A stretch of DNA of 64,000 nucleotides from an uncultured Eubacteriales bacterium (GCA_900315595.1 OMZQ01000006.1:62001-126000); one strand, 5' to 3'. Shown: positions 49,561 to 60,674, counted from the stretch's first letter. Made by a program: numbers and translations. The notes: generated by a model from the sequence alone, not told the origin.

Positions 49561-51295
49561 AAAACTGCTCGGCTGTATCCGGGACAACAAAAAGCATACG
49601 ATCCTGACGCCGCTGTTCATGGTCGGCGAGGTCGGACTGGAATGCACCCTGCCGATGATCACCGGTCAGCTGATCGACGCCATCAAGGATGGGGCCGACA
49701 TGAACCTGATCCTGCGCTACGGCATCATTCTGATCCTCATGGCTACGGGCTCCATGTGCTGCGGCATTCTCTCGGGCTGGTTCGCGGCCTCGGCAGGCGC
49801 GGGCTTTGCGCGAAACCTGCGGCACGACCTGTTCGCGAAGGTCCAGAGCTTCTCGTTCTCGAACATCGATAAGTTCTCCACCTCCTCCCTTGTCACCCGT
49901 CTCACCACCGACGTGACCAACGTGCAGATGGCCTTTATGATGATCATCCGCACGGCGGTGCGCTCTCCCCTGATGCTGGTCTTTGCCATCACGATGTCCA
50001 TCCGCATGGGCGGCACCATCGCGCTGGTTTTCCTGGTGACGGTGCCGATCCTGGGCTTCGGCCTGTTCTACATTGCGCGGAAGGCCATGCCGATGTTCAA
50101 GGCAGTCTTCAAGAAATACGACAAGCTGAACAACTCCGTGCAGGAGAACGTCAAGGGGATGCGCGTGGTCAAGAGCTTCGTCCGCGAGGACTATGAAAAG
50201 CAGAAGTTCGGCGCCGCCTCCGAGGACGTGCGCAACGACTTCACCCGCGTGGAAAAGCTGCTGGCCATCAACAACCCGCTGATGCTCCTGGCCATGTACA
50301 TCTGCATGATCGCCATTCCCCTGCTGACCGCAAAGGTCATTATCTCCTCCGGCGGCTCCGCTATGGACGTCGGCGCGCTGTCCACCCTGATCACCTACTC
50401 CATGCAGATTTTGATGAGCCTGATGATGGTCTCGATGATCTTCGTGATGATCACGATCTCCGGCGAGGCGGCCCGACGCATCGTGGAGGTGCTGGACACC
50501 GAGCCCACGCTGAAAAACCCCTCCGCCCCGGTCACCGAGGTGGCAGACGGCTCCATCGACTTTGAGAACGTCAGCTTCAAGTACAATCCCGACGCCGCGG
50601 CCTATGCCCTGGCAGACGTGAATCTCCACATCCCCTCCGGAGCCACCGTGGGTATCCTGGGCGGCACAGGTTCGGCCAAGACCACGCTGATCCAACTGAT
50701 CTCCCGGCTCTATGACGTGTCGGAGGGCAGCGTGAAGGTGGGCGGCGTGGACGTGCGGGACTATGACATGGAGGTCCTGCGCAATAAGGTGGCTGTGGTT
50801 CTGCAGAAGAACGTTCTCTTCTCCGGCACCGTGGCGGAAAACCTTCGCTGGGGCGACCCGAACGCCTCGGAGGAGGAGATGATCCGGGCCTGCAAGCAGG
50901 CCCAGGCCCACGACTTTATCATTGCCCATCCGGAGGGCTACGACCGCTACATTGAGCAGGGCGGCGCAAACGTCTCCGGCGGTCAGAAGCAGCGCCTCTG
51001 CATCGCCAGGGCCCTGCTCAAGAAGCCGAAGATCCTGATCCTGGACGACTCTACCTCGGCCGTGGACACCCAGACCGACGCCAAAATCCGCAAGGCCTTC
51101 CGCGAGGAGCTGCCCGATATCACCAAGCTGATCATCGCCCAGCGCGTGGCCTCGGTGCAGGATGCGGACATCATCCTTGTGATGGAAAACGGACGCGTCG
51201 CCGCCCAGGGCACCCACGAGGAGCTTCTGGCTTCCAACGAGATCTACCGCGAGGTCTATACCTCTCAGACGAAGGGAGGCGAGGAGGATGCCTAA
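49553..51295 (+). CDS. ABC exporter half-transporter, degenerate ATPase site subunit
   Basis: A 580-residue type IV ABC exporter subunit: six membrane helices (about 15-320), then the ATPase domain with Walker A GGTGSAKTT near 368, signature VSGGQKQR near 475, and Walker B ILILDDSTSAVD near 495. The catalytic Glu after Walker B is replaced by Asp, the mark of the non-hydrolysing half in heterodimeric exporters such as TM287/288. It overlaps the partner gene by 8 nt. Drugs, peptides or lipids are possible substrates; the MarR gene suggests a toxic compound. Confidence 0.9.
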   Translation: MFKKLLGCIRDNKKHTILTPLFMVGEVGLECTLPMITGQLIDAIKDGADMNLILRYGIILILMATGSMCCGILSGWFAASAGAGFARNLRHDLFAKVQSFSFSNIDKFSTSSLVTRLTTDVTNVQMAFMMIIRTAVRSPLMLVFAITMSIRMGGTIALVFLVTVPILGFGLFYIARKAMPMFKAVFKKYDKLNNSVQENVKGMRVVKSFVREDYEKQKFGAASEDVRNDFTRVEKLLAINNPLMLLAMYICMIAIPLLTAKVIISSGGSAMDVGALSTLITYSMQILMSLMMVSMIFVMITISGEAARRIVEVLDTEPTLKNPSAPVTEVADGSIDFENVSFKYNPDAAAYALADVNLHIPSGATVGILGGTGSAKTTLIQLISRLYDVSEGSVKVGGVDVRDYDMEVLRNKVAVVLQKNVLFSGTVAENLRWGDPNASEEEMIRACKQAQAHDFIIAHPEGYDRYIEQGGANVSGGQKQRLCIARALLKKPKILILDDSTSAVDTQTDAKIRKAFREELPDITKLIIAQRVASVQDADIILVMENGRVAAQGTHEELLASNEIYREVYTSQTKGGEEDA

Positions 51296-53228
51296 TCCCC
51301 AGATGAACAAAAAAGACATGCCCAAGGCTCGCAAGGGGACCCTGCCCCGCGTCATCAAGCTGCTGATGGAGGACTACAAGTGGCCCTTCCTGCTGGCGAT
51401 GCTCTTTATGGCTCTCTATTCCCTGGGCAACATCTCCCCTTCCATCTTCTTTGAGAAGATTTCCGCGATCATCCTCCGCTTTATGGATACAAAGGACTGG
51501 GCTGGCGCAAAGGCGGAGCTTTTGCCCGTGATGATCGTGATGGTGGTCATCCTGGTCGTCACCATCGTGCTGAACTACTTCTACGCCCGGCTGATGGCAG
51601 TCATCACCCAGGGCTTCCTGGACAAGATGCGCAAGCGCATGTTCAACAAGATGCAGACCCTGCCCATCAAGTATTTCGACGCCCACGGCCACGGCGACAT
51701 CATGTCCCACTACACGAACGACATCGACACTCTGCGCCAGCTCGTCAGCCAGAGCCTGCCCCGGATCCTGCAGTCCGGCGTCATGCTGGTCGGCCTGCTG
51801 GGCATCATGCTCTGGTTCTCGATGAACCTGATGGCTGTGGTGCTGGTGGGCGTGTTCGGCATGACCTTCGCCGTGAAGCACATCGGCGGCAAATCCGCCT
51901 CCAACTTCATCCGCCAGCAGAAGGCCATCGGCAAGCTGGAGGGCTTCGTGGAGGAGCAGATGAACGGTCAAAAGGTGGTCAAGGTCTTCTGCCACGAGGA
52001 GGCCAGCCAGCGCGACTTTGACAAGGTCAACGACGAGCTCTGCGAGGCCGCCACCACGGCCACCCGCTTTGCCAACATCCTCGGCCCGGTGATGAACAAC
52101 ATCGGCAACATGCTATACGTGATCATCGCGATCGCCGGCGCCGCCTTCATCATCCTCAAGGCCCCCAACGCCTCTTTGAGCGGCCTGCTGAACGGGACCT
52201 TCGGTTCGGTTTTGAAGCTGTCGGTGGTGATCTCGTTCCTGAACATCGCCAAGCAGTTCACGGGCCAGGTCAACGGCATCGCCCAGCAGTTCAACTCCAT
52301 CGTCATGGCCCTGGCCGGCGCAGACCGGATCTTCCAGCTGATGGACGAGCCCGCCGAGGCAGACGCCGGCTACGTGACCCTGGTCAACGCGAAGGAAAAC
52401 CCCGACGGGACCCTCTCGGAGAGCAAGGAGCGCACGGGGATCTGGGCCTGGCGGCATCCGCATAAGGCCGACGGGACCGTGACCTATGAGCGTCTGCGCG
52501 GCGACGTGCGGCTCTACGACGTGGACTTCTCCTACGTGGAGGGCAAGAAGGTGCTCGAGGACGTGACCCTCTGGGCCGAGCCCGGACAGAAGATTGCCTT
52601 CGTCGGCGCGACCGGCGCAGGCAAGACCACGATCACAAACCTGATCAACCGCTTCTACGACCTGGAGGACGGCAAGATCCGCTACGACGGCATCAACATC
52701 ACAAAGATCAAAAAGCCCGATCTCCGCCGGTCTCTGGGCGTGGTTCTCCAGGACGTGAACCTCTTCACCGGCACGGTCATGGACAATATCCGCTACGGCA
52801 AGCTGGACGCCACCGACGAGGAATGCATCCGGGCTGCGAAGCTGGCGAACGCACACGACTTCATCACCCGTCTGCCCCAGGGCTACGACACGATGCTGAC
52901 TTCGAACGGCGCGAACCTCTCTCAGGGCCAGCGCCAGCTCATCTCGATCGCCCGCGCGGCCGTCGCCGATCCCCCGGTGATGATCCTGGACGAGGCGACC
53001 TCCTCCATCGACACCCGCACCGAGGCTTTGGTTCAGAAGGGCATGGACGCCCTGATGCACGGGCGGACGGTCTTCGTGATCGCCCACCGTCTGTCCACGG
53101 TACGCAACTCCGACGCGATCATGGTCCTGGACCACGGAAAGATCATCGAACGCGGCTCTCACGAGGATCTGATCGCCCAGCACGGCACCTACTACAAGCT
53201 CTACACCGGCGCCTTCGAGCTGGAATAA
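51288..53228 (+). CDS. ABC exporter half-transporter, catalytic subunit
   Basis: A 646-residue partner with six membrane helices and an ATPase domain: Walker A VGATGAGKTT near 437, signature LSQGQRQL near 545, and Walker B MILDEATSSID near 565 with the canonical Glu. Its signature (LSQGQ) departs from LSGGQ, as expected in the subunit that pairs with the degenerate partner site. An insert near residues 355-405 separates the membrane and ATPase domains. It starts inside the end of the previous gene. Confidence 0.9.
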   Translation: MPNPQMNKKDMPKARKGTLPRVIKLLMEDYKWPFLLAMLFMALYSLGNISPSIFFEKISAIILRFMDTKDWAGAKAELLPVMIVMVVILVVTIVLNYFYARLMAVITQGFLDKMRKRMFNKMQTLPIKYFDAHGHGDIMSHYTNDIDTLRQLVSQSLPRILQSGVMLVGLLGIMLWFSMNLMAVVLVGVFGMTFAVKHIGGKSASNFIRQQKAIGKLEGFVEEQMNGQKVVKVFCHEEASQRDFDKVNDELCEAATTATRFANILGPVMNNIGNMLYVIIAIAGAAFIILKAPNASLSGLLNGTFGSVLKLSVVISFLNIAKQFTGQVNGIAQQFNSIVMALAGADRIFQLMDEPAEADAGYVTLVNAKENPDGTLSESKERTGIWAWRHPHKADGTVTYERLRGDVRLYDVDFSYVEGKKVLEDVTLWAEPGQKIAFVGATGAGKTTITNLINRFYDLEDGKIRYDGINITKIKKPDLRRSLGVVLQDVNLFTGTVMDNIRYGKLDATDEECIRAAKLANAHDFITRLPQGYDTMLTSNGANLSQGQRQLISIARAAVADPPVMILDEATSSIDTRTEALVQKGMDALMHGRTVFVIAHRLSTVRNSDAIMVLDHGKIIERGSHEDLIAQHGTYYKLYTGAFELE

Positions 53229-53243
53229 ACAAGTAACGCCGCA

Positions 53244-53275
53244 AAAATGGCCGTCCCGGGCGGGACGGCCATTTT
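53244..53275. terminator. Bidirectional terminator between exporter and kbl
   Basis: A perfect 14-bp stem, AAAATGGCCGTCCC (53244-53257) with GGGACGGCCATTTT (53262-53275), serving the convergent exporter and kbl transcripts. Confidence 0.88.
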
Positions 53276-53305
53276 GATTGCGTTTTGATCTTCGGAGAGC
53301 GCCGA

Positions 53306-54493
<1,188 letters not shown>

Positions 54494-54517
54494 ATTCAAC
54501 GATCCTCCTATGATCAA

Positions 54518-55564
54518 TTACTTGCGGGTGGTCCAGTCCAGAATGACCTTGCCGGACTTGCCGCTGTTCATGGCGGCGAAGCCTTCCTCAAACTGGGTGT
54601 AGTGCATGCGGTGCGTGATGACGGGGGAAACGTCCAGACCGCCCTGCACCATGCTGAGCATCTGGTGCCAGTTGTCCATCTTGCGGCCGTAGATGCCCTG
54701 CAGGGTCAGACCCTTGCCAATGATGGCGTTCATATCCAGGGTGAAGGGCTTGTTGCCGATGCCCAGCAGGCTGATCTTGCCGCCGGTACGCATGACGGAG
54801 AGCATCTGCTTGAAGGCGATCTCGCTGCCGGACATTTCCAGACCCACGTCGAAGCCTTCCCGGATGCCCTGCTCACGCATGATCTGGTTCAGGTCTTCCT
54901 TCGCGGTGTTGACGGCGACGTCCGCGCCCATATTGCGGGCCAGGCCCAGGCGGTAGTCGTTGATGTCGGTGATGATGACGCGGCGGGCGCCTGCAAACTT
55001 GCAGATGCCGACGGCGATGATGCCGATGGGACCGGCGCCGGTGATCAGAACGTCCTCGCCGATCAGAGGGAACATCAGAGCCGTATGCGTCGCATTGCCG
55101 AAAGCATCAAAAAAGGCGACCACGTCCTCGTCAATGGCCTCGTCGATCAGGATCACGTTGGTGGCGGGGATGCAGACGTATTCGGCAAACGCGCCGTCGC
55201 GGTCCACGCCGACGGAAACCGTGTCCTTGCACCACTGGATGTTGCCGGAACGGCAGTTGCGGCAGCGGTGGCAGGTCAGATGGCCCTCGCCGGAGACGCG
55301 CTGACCGACCTGAAGGCCGGTTACGCCCTCGCCGAGCTTGGCGATCTCGCCGACGTATTCATGGCCGATGGTCATGGGCGGGTGCTTGATGTGTTCGGCT
55401 GCCCAGGGATCCCAGTTGTAAATATGTACGTCCGTACCGCAGATGGCGGTCTTGTGGATCTTGATCAAAACCTCACCGGCCTTGGGTTCGGGAACGGGAA
55501 CGCGGCGAAGCTCGAGGCCCGGACCCGCAATGGGTTTGACGATGGCGTCCATGAACTGACTCAT
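54518..55564 (-). CDS. tdh: L-threonine 3-dehydrogenase
   Basis: A zinc-dependent medium-chain dehydrogenase that oxidises threonine to 2-amino-3-ketobutyrate with NAD+. The 348-residue protein has the catalytic zinc ligands ICGTDVHIYNW (Cys near 42) and GHEYVG, the structural Cys set in CHRCRNCRSGNIQWC near 97-111, and the Rossmann motif ITGAGPIGIIAVG near 170. The unstable intermediate is used by Kbl, encoded next. AAGGAAGGAG precedes the ATG. Confidence 0.95.
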   Translation of the reverse strand: MSQFMDAIVKPIAGPGLELRRVPVPEPKAGEVLIKIHKTAICGTDVHIYNWDPWAAEHIKHPPMTIGHEYVGEIAKLGEGVTGLQVGQRVSGEGHLTCHRCRNCRSGNIQWCKDTVSVGVDRDGAFAEYVCIPATNVILIDEAIDEDVVAFFDAFGNATHTALMFPLIGEDVLITGAGPIGIIAVGICKFAGARRVIITDINDYRLGLARNMGADVAVNTAKEDLNQIMREQGIREGFDVGLEMSGSEIAFKQMLSVMRTGGKISLLGIGNKPFTLDMNAIIGKGLTLQGIYGRKMDNWHQMLSMVQGGLDVSPVITHRMHYTQFEEGFAAMNSGKSGKVILDWTTRK

Positions 55565-55652
55565 AGAAGAACTCCTTCCTTAAAACACATGAAATCGACC
55601 GGCATTGTGAGAATTCCCCCAAAAAAACGCATTGCGTCCCGGTCCACTCTAC

Positions 55653-55680
55653 AGTATAACACAAAAGTTTCAAAAGTAAA
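55653..55680 (-). promoter_or_regulatory. Possible promoter of tdh-kbl
   Basis: On the minus strand TTTACT (55675-55680), a 16-nt spacer and TATACT (55653-55658), about 85 nt before tdh. Confidence 0.5.
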
Positions 55681-55721
55681 GGGGGAGAAAGGAAAAAAAA
55701 TACGGATAATGCAGCGGCAGA

Positions 55722-55759
55722 CAGAATAAGCCCCGCTGCAAGGTCTCTCGCAGCGGGGC
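55722..55759 (-). terminator. Terminator of the ribosomal-protein operon
   Basis: GCCCCGCTGC (55730-55739) pairs perfectly with GCAGCGGGGC (55750-55759). The minus-strand transcript then reads TTATTCT. It lies 12 nt past the rplQ stop. Confidence 0.8.
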
Positions 55760-55771
55760 GCATATTTGGAA

Positions 55772-56113
55772 TTATACCAACTCGATCAGAGCGGTTTCGG
55801 CTGCATCGCCGCGACGGACGCCGACACGGGTCACGCGGGTATAGCCGCCGTTGCGCTCGGCATAGCCGGGGGCAATTTCCTTGAACAGCTTGTTGGCAAC
55901 GTCTTCCTTGGTGATGAAGGACATCGCTCTGCGGTAATTCGCAAGGCCGCCCTTCTTGCCGAGGGTGATCATCTTTTCCACGACCGGCTGAACTTCCTTC
56001 GCTCTGGTGAAGGTGGTCTCCAGCTTGCCGTGCTCCAGCAGATCGGTGGTCAGCTGGCGAAGCATCGCCCGTCTCTGTTCGCTGGTCTTGCCGAGTTTCC
56101 GAGTTCCGAACAT
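55772..56113 (-). CDS. rplQ: 50S ribosomal protein L17
   Basis: 113 residues beginning [20 protein letters not shown], with the L17 pattern [19 protein letters not shown] and a C terminus ending in [16 protein letters not shown]. It is the last gene of the alpha operon, directly after rpoA, as in most bacteria. Confidence 0.98.
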   Translation of the reverse strand: MFGTRKLGKTSEQRRAMLRQLTTDLLEHGKLETTFTRAKEVQPVVEKMITLGKKGGLANYRRAMSFITKEDVANKLFKEIAPGYAERNGGYTRVTRVGVRRGDAAETALIELV

Positions 56114-56143
56114 TCAGGTTATCCTCCTTGTAAAAAGGTACTG

Positions 56144-57103
56144 TTAATTGTTGTTGGCGGATTCTTCCGTCGCCAGGGACAGGTCCATCATGGCCAGCTT
56201 GTTCTGCACCTCTTCCAGACTCTTTCTGCCCATGTTGCGGACCTTCATCATGTCCTCCTCCGTTCTGGCGATCAGATCGGCGACGGTGTTGATGTTGGCG
56301 CGCTTCAGGCAGTTGAAGCTGCGGACGGACAGATCCAGCTCTTCAATGGTCAGCTCGAGCATCTTGTTGTGGGTATCGCCCACGTGCTCCACGACCGTCG
56401 CCTTGTTCGCCACAGCCTCGCTGAGATCGGTGAACAGGGCCAGATGATCGGTGAGGATCTTGGCGCCAAGGGACACCGCGTCGCGGGCGGAGAGGATGCG
56501 GTTCGTCCACACCTCCAGGGTGAGCTTGTCGAAATCGGTCATGTTGCCGACACGGGTATTTTCCACCGTGTAGTTGACCTTGGTGACCGGGCTATAGATA
56601 GAATCTACGGGGATCACACCGATGGGCATGTTCGGGGTCTTGTTGTGGTCGGCCCGAACGTAACCGCGCCCGTGGCTCAGGTTGATCTCCATATTCAGGC
56701 TGGCGTCGGGACCCAGGGTGGCAATGTGCAGCTCGGGATTCAGGATCTCCACCTCGCCGTCCGCCTTGATGTCGCCGGCCGTGACTTCGCACGGGCCGAC
56801 GGCGTCGATGTAGACGGTCTTGGGTTCGTCGCAGTGCAGCTTGGGCAGCAGACGCTTGATGTTCAGGACGATCTCGGTGACGTCTTCCTTGACGCCGGGG
56901 ATCGTGGAGAACTCGTGCTGCACGCCCGCAATCTTGATGGAGGTCGCGGCGCAGCCGGGCAGGCTGGACAGAAGGATCCGTCTCAGACTGTTGCCCAGCG
57001 TGATGCCGTAGCCCCGCTCCAGCGGCTCAACAATGTATTTGCCGTAGGAGCCATCCTCAGGAGAGTCGATACACTCAATACGCGGCTTTTCAATTTCTAC
57101 CAT
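56144..57103 (-). CDS. rpoA: RNA polymerase subunit alpha
   Basis: 319 residues. The N-terminal assembly domain has [20 protein letters not shown] and [13 protein letters not shown], and a linker near 230 leads to the C-terminal domain with [20 protein letters not shown] and [10 protein letters not shown], the DNA- and activator-binding part. It sits between rpsD and rplQ in the alpha operon. Confidence 0.98.
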   Translation of the reverse strand: MVEIEKPRIECIDSPEDGSYGKYIVEPLERGYGITLGNSLRRILLSSLPGCAATSIKIAGVQHEFSTIPGVKEDVTEIVLNIKRLLPKLHCDEPKTVYIDAVGPCEVTAGDIKADGEVEILNPELHIATLGPDASLNMEINLSHGRGYVRADHNKTPNMPIGVIPVDSIYSPVTKVNYTVENTRVGNMTDFDKLTLEVWTNRILSARDAVSLGAKILTDHLALFTDLSEAVANKATVVEHVGDTHNKMLELTIEELDLSVRSFNCLKRANINTVADLIARTEEDMMKVRNMGRKSLEEVQNKLAMMDLSLATEESANNN

Positions 57104-57188
57104 GAAACTTAATACCCTCCTATTAAAATTTGCGTTTTAATTGCGATTCGGTCAGTTATTATGCTTCCCAATCTATCGAGGGCAATGA

Positions 57189-57785
57189 TTACTTGGAGTA
57201 CAACTCGACGATGAGGTGCTCAGCGATCTCGAAGTCGATGTCGTCTCTGGCGGGCAGAGCCAGGACCTTGCCCTGAAGGGTATTCTTGTCGCGGTCGAGC
57301 CACTTGGGAGCGGCGATGAAAGCGTCGTCTTCCTTCAGCTTCTTATAGAAGTTGTTCTGGGCACTCTTCTCGCAGACGGCAATGACGTCGCCGGTACGGA
57401 CGGAGTAGGAAGGAATGTTGACGCGCTTGCCGTTGACGGTGAAGTGGCCGTGGTTCACCAGCTGTCTGGCCTGACGGCGGGTGTTGGCGAAGCCGAGACG
57501 GTAGACCACGTTGTCCAGACGGCGCTCGATCAGGCTCAGCAGGACCTCACCGGTGTTGCCGCCGGCGCGGGAAGCCTTCTCGTAGTAAGCACGGAACTGC
57601 TTCTCGAGAATGCCGTAGACGAACTTGACCTTCTGCTTCTCGGTCAGCTGCATGGCGTACTCAGACTTCTTGGCTCTTCTCTGGCCGCCGGGGTTCTTCT
57701 TGGAGTTCTTGGCGTAGCCCATGGCCGCGGGCGAGACGCCCAAGGTGCGGCAGCGCTTCAGAACGGGTTGCGTATTCTTAGCCAT
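57189..57785 (-). CDS. rpsD: 30S ribosomal protein S4
   Basis: 198 residues with the S4 RNA-binding domain [20 protein letters not shown] followed by [19 protein letters not shown]. The N terminus [19 protein letters not shown] lacks the four zinc-binding Cys seen in some S4 proteins. It primes 16S rRNA assembly and in many bacteria represses its own operon. Confidence 0.98.
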   Translation of the reverse strand: MAKNTQPVLKRCRTLGVSPAAMGYAKNSKKNPGGQRRAKKSEYAMQLTEKQKVKFVYGILEKQFRAYYEKASRAGGNTGEVLLSLIERRLDNVVYRLGFANTRRQARQLVNHGHFTVNGKRVNIPSYSVRTGDVIAVCEKSAQNNFYKKLKEDDAFIAAPKWLDRDKNTLQGKVLALPARDDIDFEIAEHLIVELYSK

Positions 57786-57805
57786 TTAATTGTTCCTCCT
57801 TCTCA

Positions 57806-58207
57806 TCAGACGCGGCGTCTCTTCGGAGGACGGCAGCCATTGTGGGCAATGGGGGTGACGTCCTTGATGGAGACGACTTCCAGACCGGCAGCCTGGAGGG
57901 CGCGGATCGCGGCCTCACGGCCCTGGCCGGGGCCCTTGACGTAGACGGCGACAGTCTTCAGACCGCAGCTGTCAATGGCAGCTTTCGCAGCGGTCTCTGC
58001 GCACATCTGCGCGGCGTACGGGGTAGACTTTCTGCTTCCGCGGAAGCCCAGTCCACCGGAGGAGGCCCAGGACAGCGCATTACCGTTCAGATCGGTAATG
58101 GTGACCATGGTGTTGTTGAAAGAGGAGCGGATATGCGCAGCACCCTTTTCAATGTTCTTGCGCTCGCGACGGCGCTTGACAACCTTCTTAGCAGCAGCTT
58201 TTGCCAT
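57806..58207 (-). CDS. rpsK: 30S ribosomal protein S11
   Basis: 133 residues. [19 protein letters not shown], then [20 protein letters not shown] and the tail [13 protein letters not shown] are characteristic. It forms part of the platform near the mRNA exit. AAGGAGG precedes the ATG. Confidence 0.98.
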   Translation of the reverse strand: MAKAAAKKVVKRRRERKNIEKGAAHIRSSFNNTMVTITDLNGNALSWASSGGLGFRGSRKSTPYAAQMCAETAAKAAIDSCGLKTVAVYVKGPGQGREAAIRALQAAGLEVVSIKDVTPIAHNGCRPPKRRRV

Positions 58208-58222
58208 ATCTTATTCCCCTCC

Positions 58223-58591
58223 TTACTTCTTCTTGTTGGCGATGGTCTTCTTCGGGCCCTTGCGGGTACGGGCGTTGGTCTTGGTTCTCTGACCACGCAC
58301 GGGAAGGCCTCTTCTGTGGCGAATGCCACGGTAGCAGCCGATCTCGGTCAGCCGCTTGATGTTCATGGCGTACTCACGGCGGAGATCGCCTTCGATGGTG
58401 TAGTTCTTATCGATAATGTCACGCAGAGCGGCTTCGTCGGCCTCGGTCAGGTCCTTGACGCGAGTGTCAGGGTTGATGTTGGCGGCCTTGAGAATGTCGT
58501 TCGCGCTCTTTCTGCCGATGCCGTAGATATAAGTCAAGCCAATCTCGACTCTCTTTTCGCGGGGCAGGTCAATACCAGCAATTCTTGCCAT
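58223..58591 (-). CDS. rpsM: 30S ribosomal protein S13
   Basis: 122 residues beginning [20 protein letters not shown], with the helix-two-turn-helix part [12 protein letters not shown] and the basic tail [17 protein letters not shown]. It contacts 16S rRNA in the head of the small subunit. Confidence 0.98.
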   Translation of the reverse strand: MARIAGIDLPREKRVEIGLTYIYGIGRKSANDILKAANINPDTRVKDLTEADEAALRDIIDKNYTIEGDLRREYAMNIKRLTEIGCYRGIRHRRGLPVRGQRTKTNARTRKGPKKTIANKKK

Positions 58592-58612
58592 GTTTTTTCG
58601 AGCACCTCCTAT

Positions 58613-58726
58613 TTAGCCCTGTCTCTGCTTGTGCTTGGGATTTTCACAAATTACCATTACGCGGCCATGGCGTTTAATGACTTTGCATTTTTCGCACATG
58701 GGCTTCACGGACGGTCTGACTTTCAT
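58613..58726 (-). CDS. rpmJ: 50S ribosomal protein L36
   Basis: A 37-residue gene. It reads [20 protein letters not shown], then [17 protein letters not shown]. The zinc ligands Cys-Cys-Cys-His are all present, so this is the zinc-containing (C+) form. It lies in its normal place between infA and rpsM. Confidence 0.97.
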   Translation of the reverse strand: MKVRPSVKPMCEKCKVIKRHGRVMVICENPKHKQRQG

Positions 58727-58758
58727 AGTGTTTTAACCTCCATTTGACAACAGCTTGT

Positions 58759-58977
58759 CTATTTACTTCTCCATGTGATGCGACCCAACGTCAGGTCATA
58801 AGGCGACATCTGTACGGTCACCTTGTCACCGGGCAAGATCTTGATATAGTTCATACGAAGCTTGCCGGAAATGTGTGCCAGAATGGTATGCCCGCCGCCG
58901 ATATCGACAGAGAACGTAGCATTCGGCAGTGCATCGGTTACGATGCCCTCAAGTTCAATTACATCGTCTTTTGCCAA
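58759..58977 (-). CDS. infA: Translation initiation factor IF-1
   Basis: 72 residues of a single OB fold: [20 protein letters not shown], then [20 protein letters not shown], then [19 protein letters not shown]. It blocks the A site during initiation. The start codon is TTG (58975-58977), with AAGGAGG 10 nt upstream, an unusual start for such a conserved gene. Confidence 0.97.
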   Translation of the reverse strand: MAKDDVIELEGIVTDALPNATFSVDIGGGHTILAHISGKLRMNYIKILPGDKVTVQMSPYDLTLGRITWRSK

Positions 58978-58983
58978 GCTATT

Positions 58984-59268
58984 TTAACCTCCTTGGTCTT
59001 GACACAGGGCCTGACAGGACGCCAGGTCCCTTCGTAATTCCCTGTTGCATACCCGCTCGCCGCGTAAAAGCTTTTCGGCGGTCGGGGATGCGGTCCGAGT
59101 GACGAAGCGCAGATGCTTGAAGCTCTTGCGCTTCGGGTGTTCGAGCTTTCTGTCTTTTCCGTTCGCGAGCAGGGCGTACGCACCTTCCGTTCTTATCACG
59201 TAGAACAGTTTGCCCCTGTCGCGTCCGGCGGTTGACTCAATGATGTCCGATTGGGAGATCCCATTCAT
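58984..59268 (-). CDS. KOW-domain RNA-binding protein
   Basis: 94 residues beginning MNGISQSDIIESTAGRDRGK, with KLFYVIRTEGAYALLANGKD and a basic KHPKRKS-like stretch (EHPKRKSFKHLRF). This is the KOW/L14e-like small protein often found between map and infA in Clostridia; it probably binds RNA or the ribosome. The C-terminal Cys/Gln-rich part (about 75-94) is less conserved. It starts 4 nt past the map stop, with GAGGAG upstream. Confidence 0.85.
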   Translation of the reverse strand: MNGISQSDIIESTAGRDRGKLFYVIRTEGAYALLANGKDRKLEHPKRKSFKHLRFVTRTASPTAEKLLRGERVCNRELRRDLASCQALCQDQGG

Positions 59269-59271
59269 GGA

Positions 59272-60027
59272 TCAAAGCTCCTCGGAGACGGTGAGGATTT
59301 CCGGCTCGCCGTCGGTGATGAGGATCGAGTTCTCGTAATGGGCCGCGAGCTTTCCGTCCGCAGTCACCGTCGTCCAGCCGTCCTTGAGGACGCGGACGTC
59401 ATAGGTCCCCATGTTGACCATGGGCTCGACTGCGATGGTCATGTTCCTGACCAGTCTCGGACCCTTTCCGGGCGCTCCGTAATTGGGTACGGACGGTTCC
59501 TCGTGCAGGTGCTCGCCTACGCCGTGACCTACGAAGGCGCGAACCACGGAGAAGCCGTTTGCCTCCACATACGTTTGGACCGCATGGGAGATGTCAGAGA
59601 CTCTGTTTCCCTGACGTGCGAATTTGATGCCTTCGAAAAAGCTTTGCTTCGTGACGTCAATCAGCCTCTGCGCCTCGTCGGAGATCCGACCGCAGGCAAA
59701 GGTGGCGGCACAGTCGCCGTGAAAGCCCTTGTAATTGGCCCCCACGTCCACTGAGACGATATCGCCCTCTTTCAGTTCCCGGTTTCCGGGGATCCCGTGA
59801 ATGATGACCTCGTTGACCGAGATGCACGCGCTCGCAGGATAGCCCTGGTAGTGCAGGAAGGAGGGCTTGGCGCCCTGAGAGACGATGAAGTCATGAACCG
59901 CCTTGTCGATCTGACCGGTCGTTACGCCGGGCCTTACCATTTTCCCGGCCAAAGCACGGGCTGCCGCGGTAATTTTACAGGCCTTACGCATTACTTCCAG
60001 CTCTCGCTGCGTTTTGATAGAAATCAT
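59272..60027 (-). CDS. map: Type I methionine aminopeptidase
   Basis: Removes the N-terminal Met from new proteins. The 251-residue enzyme has the metal ligands in VSVDVGANYKGFHGDCAATF (two Asp), GHGVGEHLHEEP (His), MTIAVEPMVN (Glu) and YENSILITDGEPEILT (Glu). No N-terminal zinc finger is present. It overlaps closely with adk and the KOW gene in the spc operon. Confidence 0.97.
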   Translation of the reverse strand: MISIKTQRELEVMRKACKITAAARALAGKMVRPGVTTGQIDKAVHDFIVSQGAKPSFLHYQGYPASACISVNEVIIHGIPGNRELKEGDIVSVDVGANYKGFHGDCAATFACGRISDEAQRLIDVTKQSFFEGIKFARQGNRVSDISHAVQTYVEANGFSVVRAFVGHGVGEHLHEEPSVPNYGAPGKGPRLVRNMTIAVEPMVNMGTYDVRVLKDGWTTVTADGKLAAHYENSILITDGEPEILTVSEEL

Positions 60028-60031
60028 ACGC

Positions 60032-60661
60032 TTACCTCAAGGCATTCATGATGTCGCGATGAACCGCTTCAATGGGTTGATTCCCTTCCACAAGCCGAAG
60101 CTTGCCGAGGTTCTCATAGAAGCCCTTGAGCGCTTCTGTCTGATTATGGTAGACGGTCAGTCTCTGACGGACTGTTTCGGGCTTGTCGTCCTTGCGAACG
60201 ACCAGCTCACCGCCGCAGAGATCGCAGATCCCGTCCTGTCTGGGCGGGTTTGCCGTAACGTGATAGCTCGCGCCGCAGACGCCGCAGACGCGGCGGCCCG
60301 TCATGCGCTGCTCGATCACAGCGTCTTCGATCTCGATGGAAACGACCCGGTCGATGCAGACCCCGAGCCGCTCCAGGCCCTCGGCCTGGGCGACGGTGCG
60401 GGGTACGCCGTCGAGGATGAATCCGTTTTGGCAGTCGGCCCGGGCCACTCGCTCCCGGACGATGTCAAGAATGACGTCGTCGGGAACGAGCTGTCCCTGG
60501 TCCATCAGGCGCTTTGCCTTCTGGCCGGTCGGCGTGCCGTTCTTGATGGCTTCCCGCAGGATGTTGCCGGTAGAGATGGAGGGGATGCCCAGCTCCTTGG
60601 AGATGGTCTCCGCCTGCGTGCCCTTACCGGCACCCGGAGCTCCCAGCAGAATCAGCTTCAT
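60032..60661 (-). CDS. adk: Adenylate kinase
   Basis: Interconverts ATP, AMP and ADP. The 209-residue enzyme has the P-loop LLGAPGAGKGTQAE at residues 4-17, DGVPRTVAQAE near 83-93, and a lid with Cys pairs CGVCGASYH and CDLCGG, a structural zinc site typical of Bacillota. AAGGAGG precedes the ATG. It follows secY, as in most Gram-positive spc operons. Confidence 0.97.
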   Translation of the reverse strand: MKLILLGAPGAGKGTQAETISKELGIPSISTGNILREAIKNGTPTGQKAKRLMDQGQLVPDDVILDIVRERVARADCQNGFILDGVPRTVAQAEGLERLGVCIDRVVSIEIEDAVIEQRMTGRRVCGVCGASYHVTANPPRQDGICDLCGGELVVRKDDKPETVRQRLTVYHNQTEALKGFYENLGKLRLVEGNQPIEAVHRDIMNALR

Positions 60662-60674
60662 GCCGAGTGCCTCC

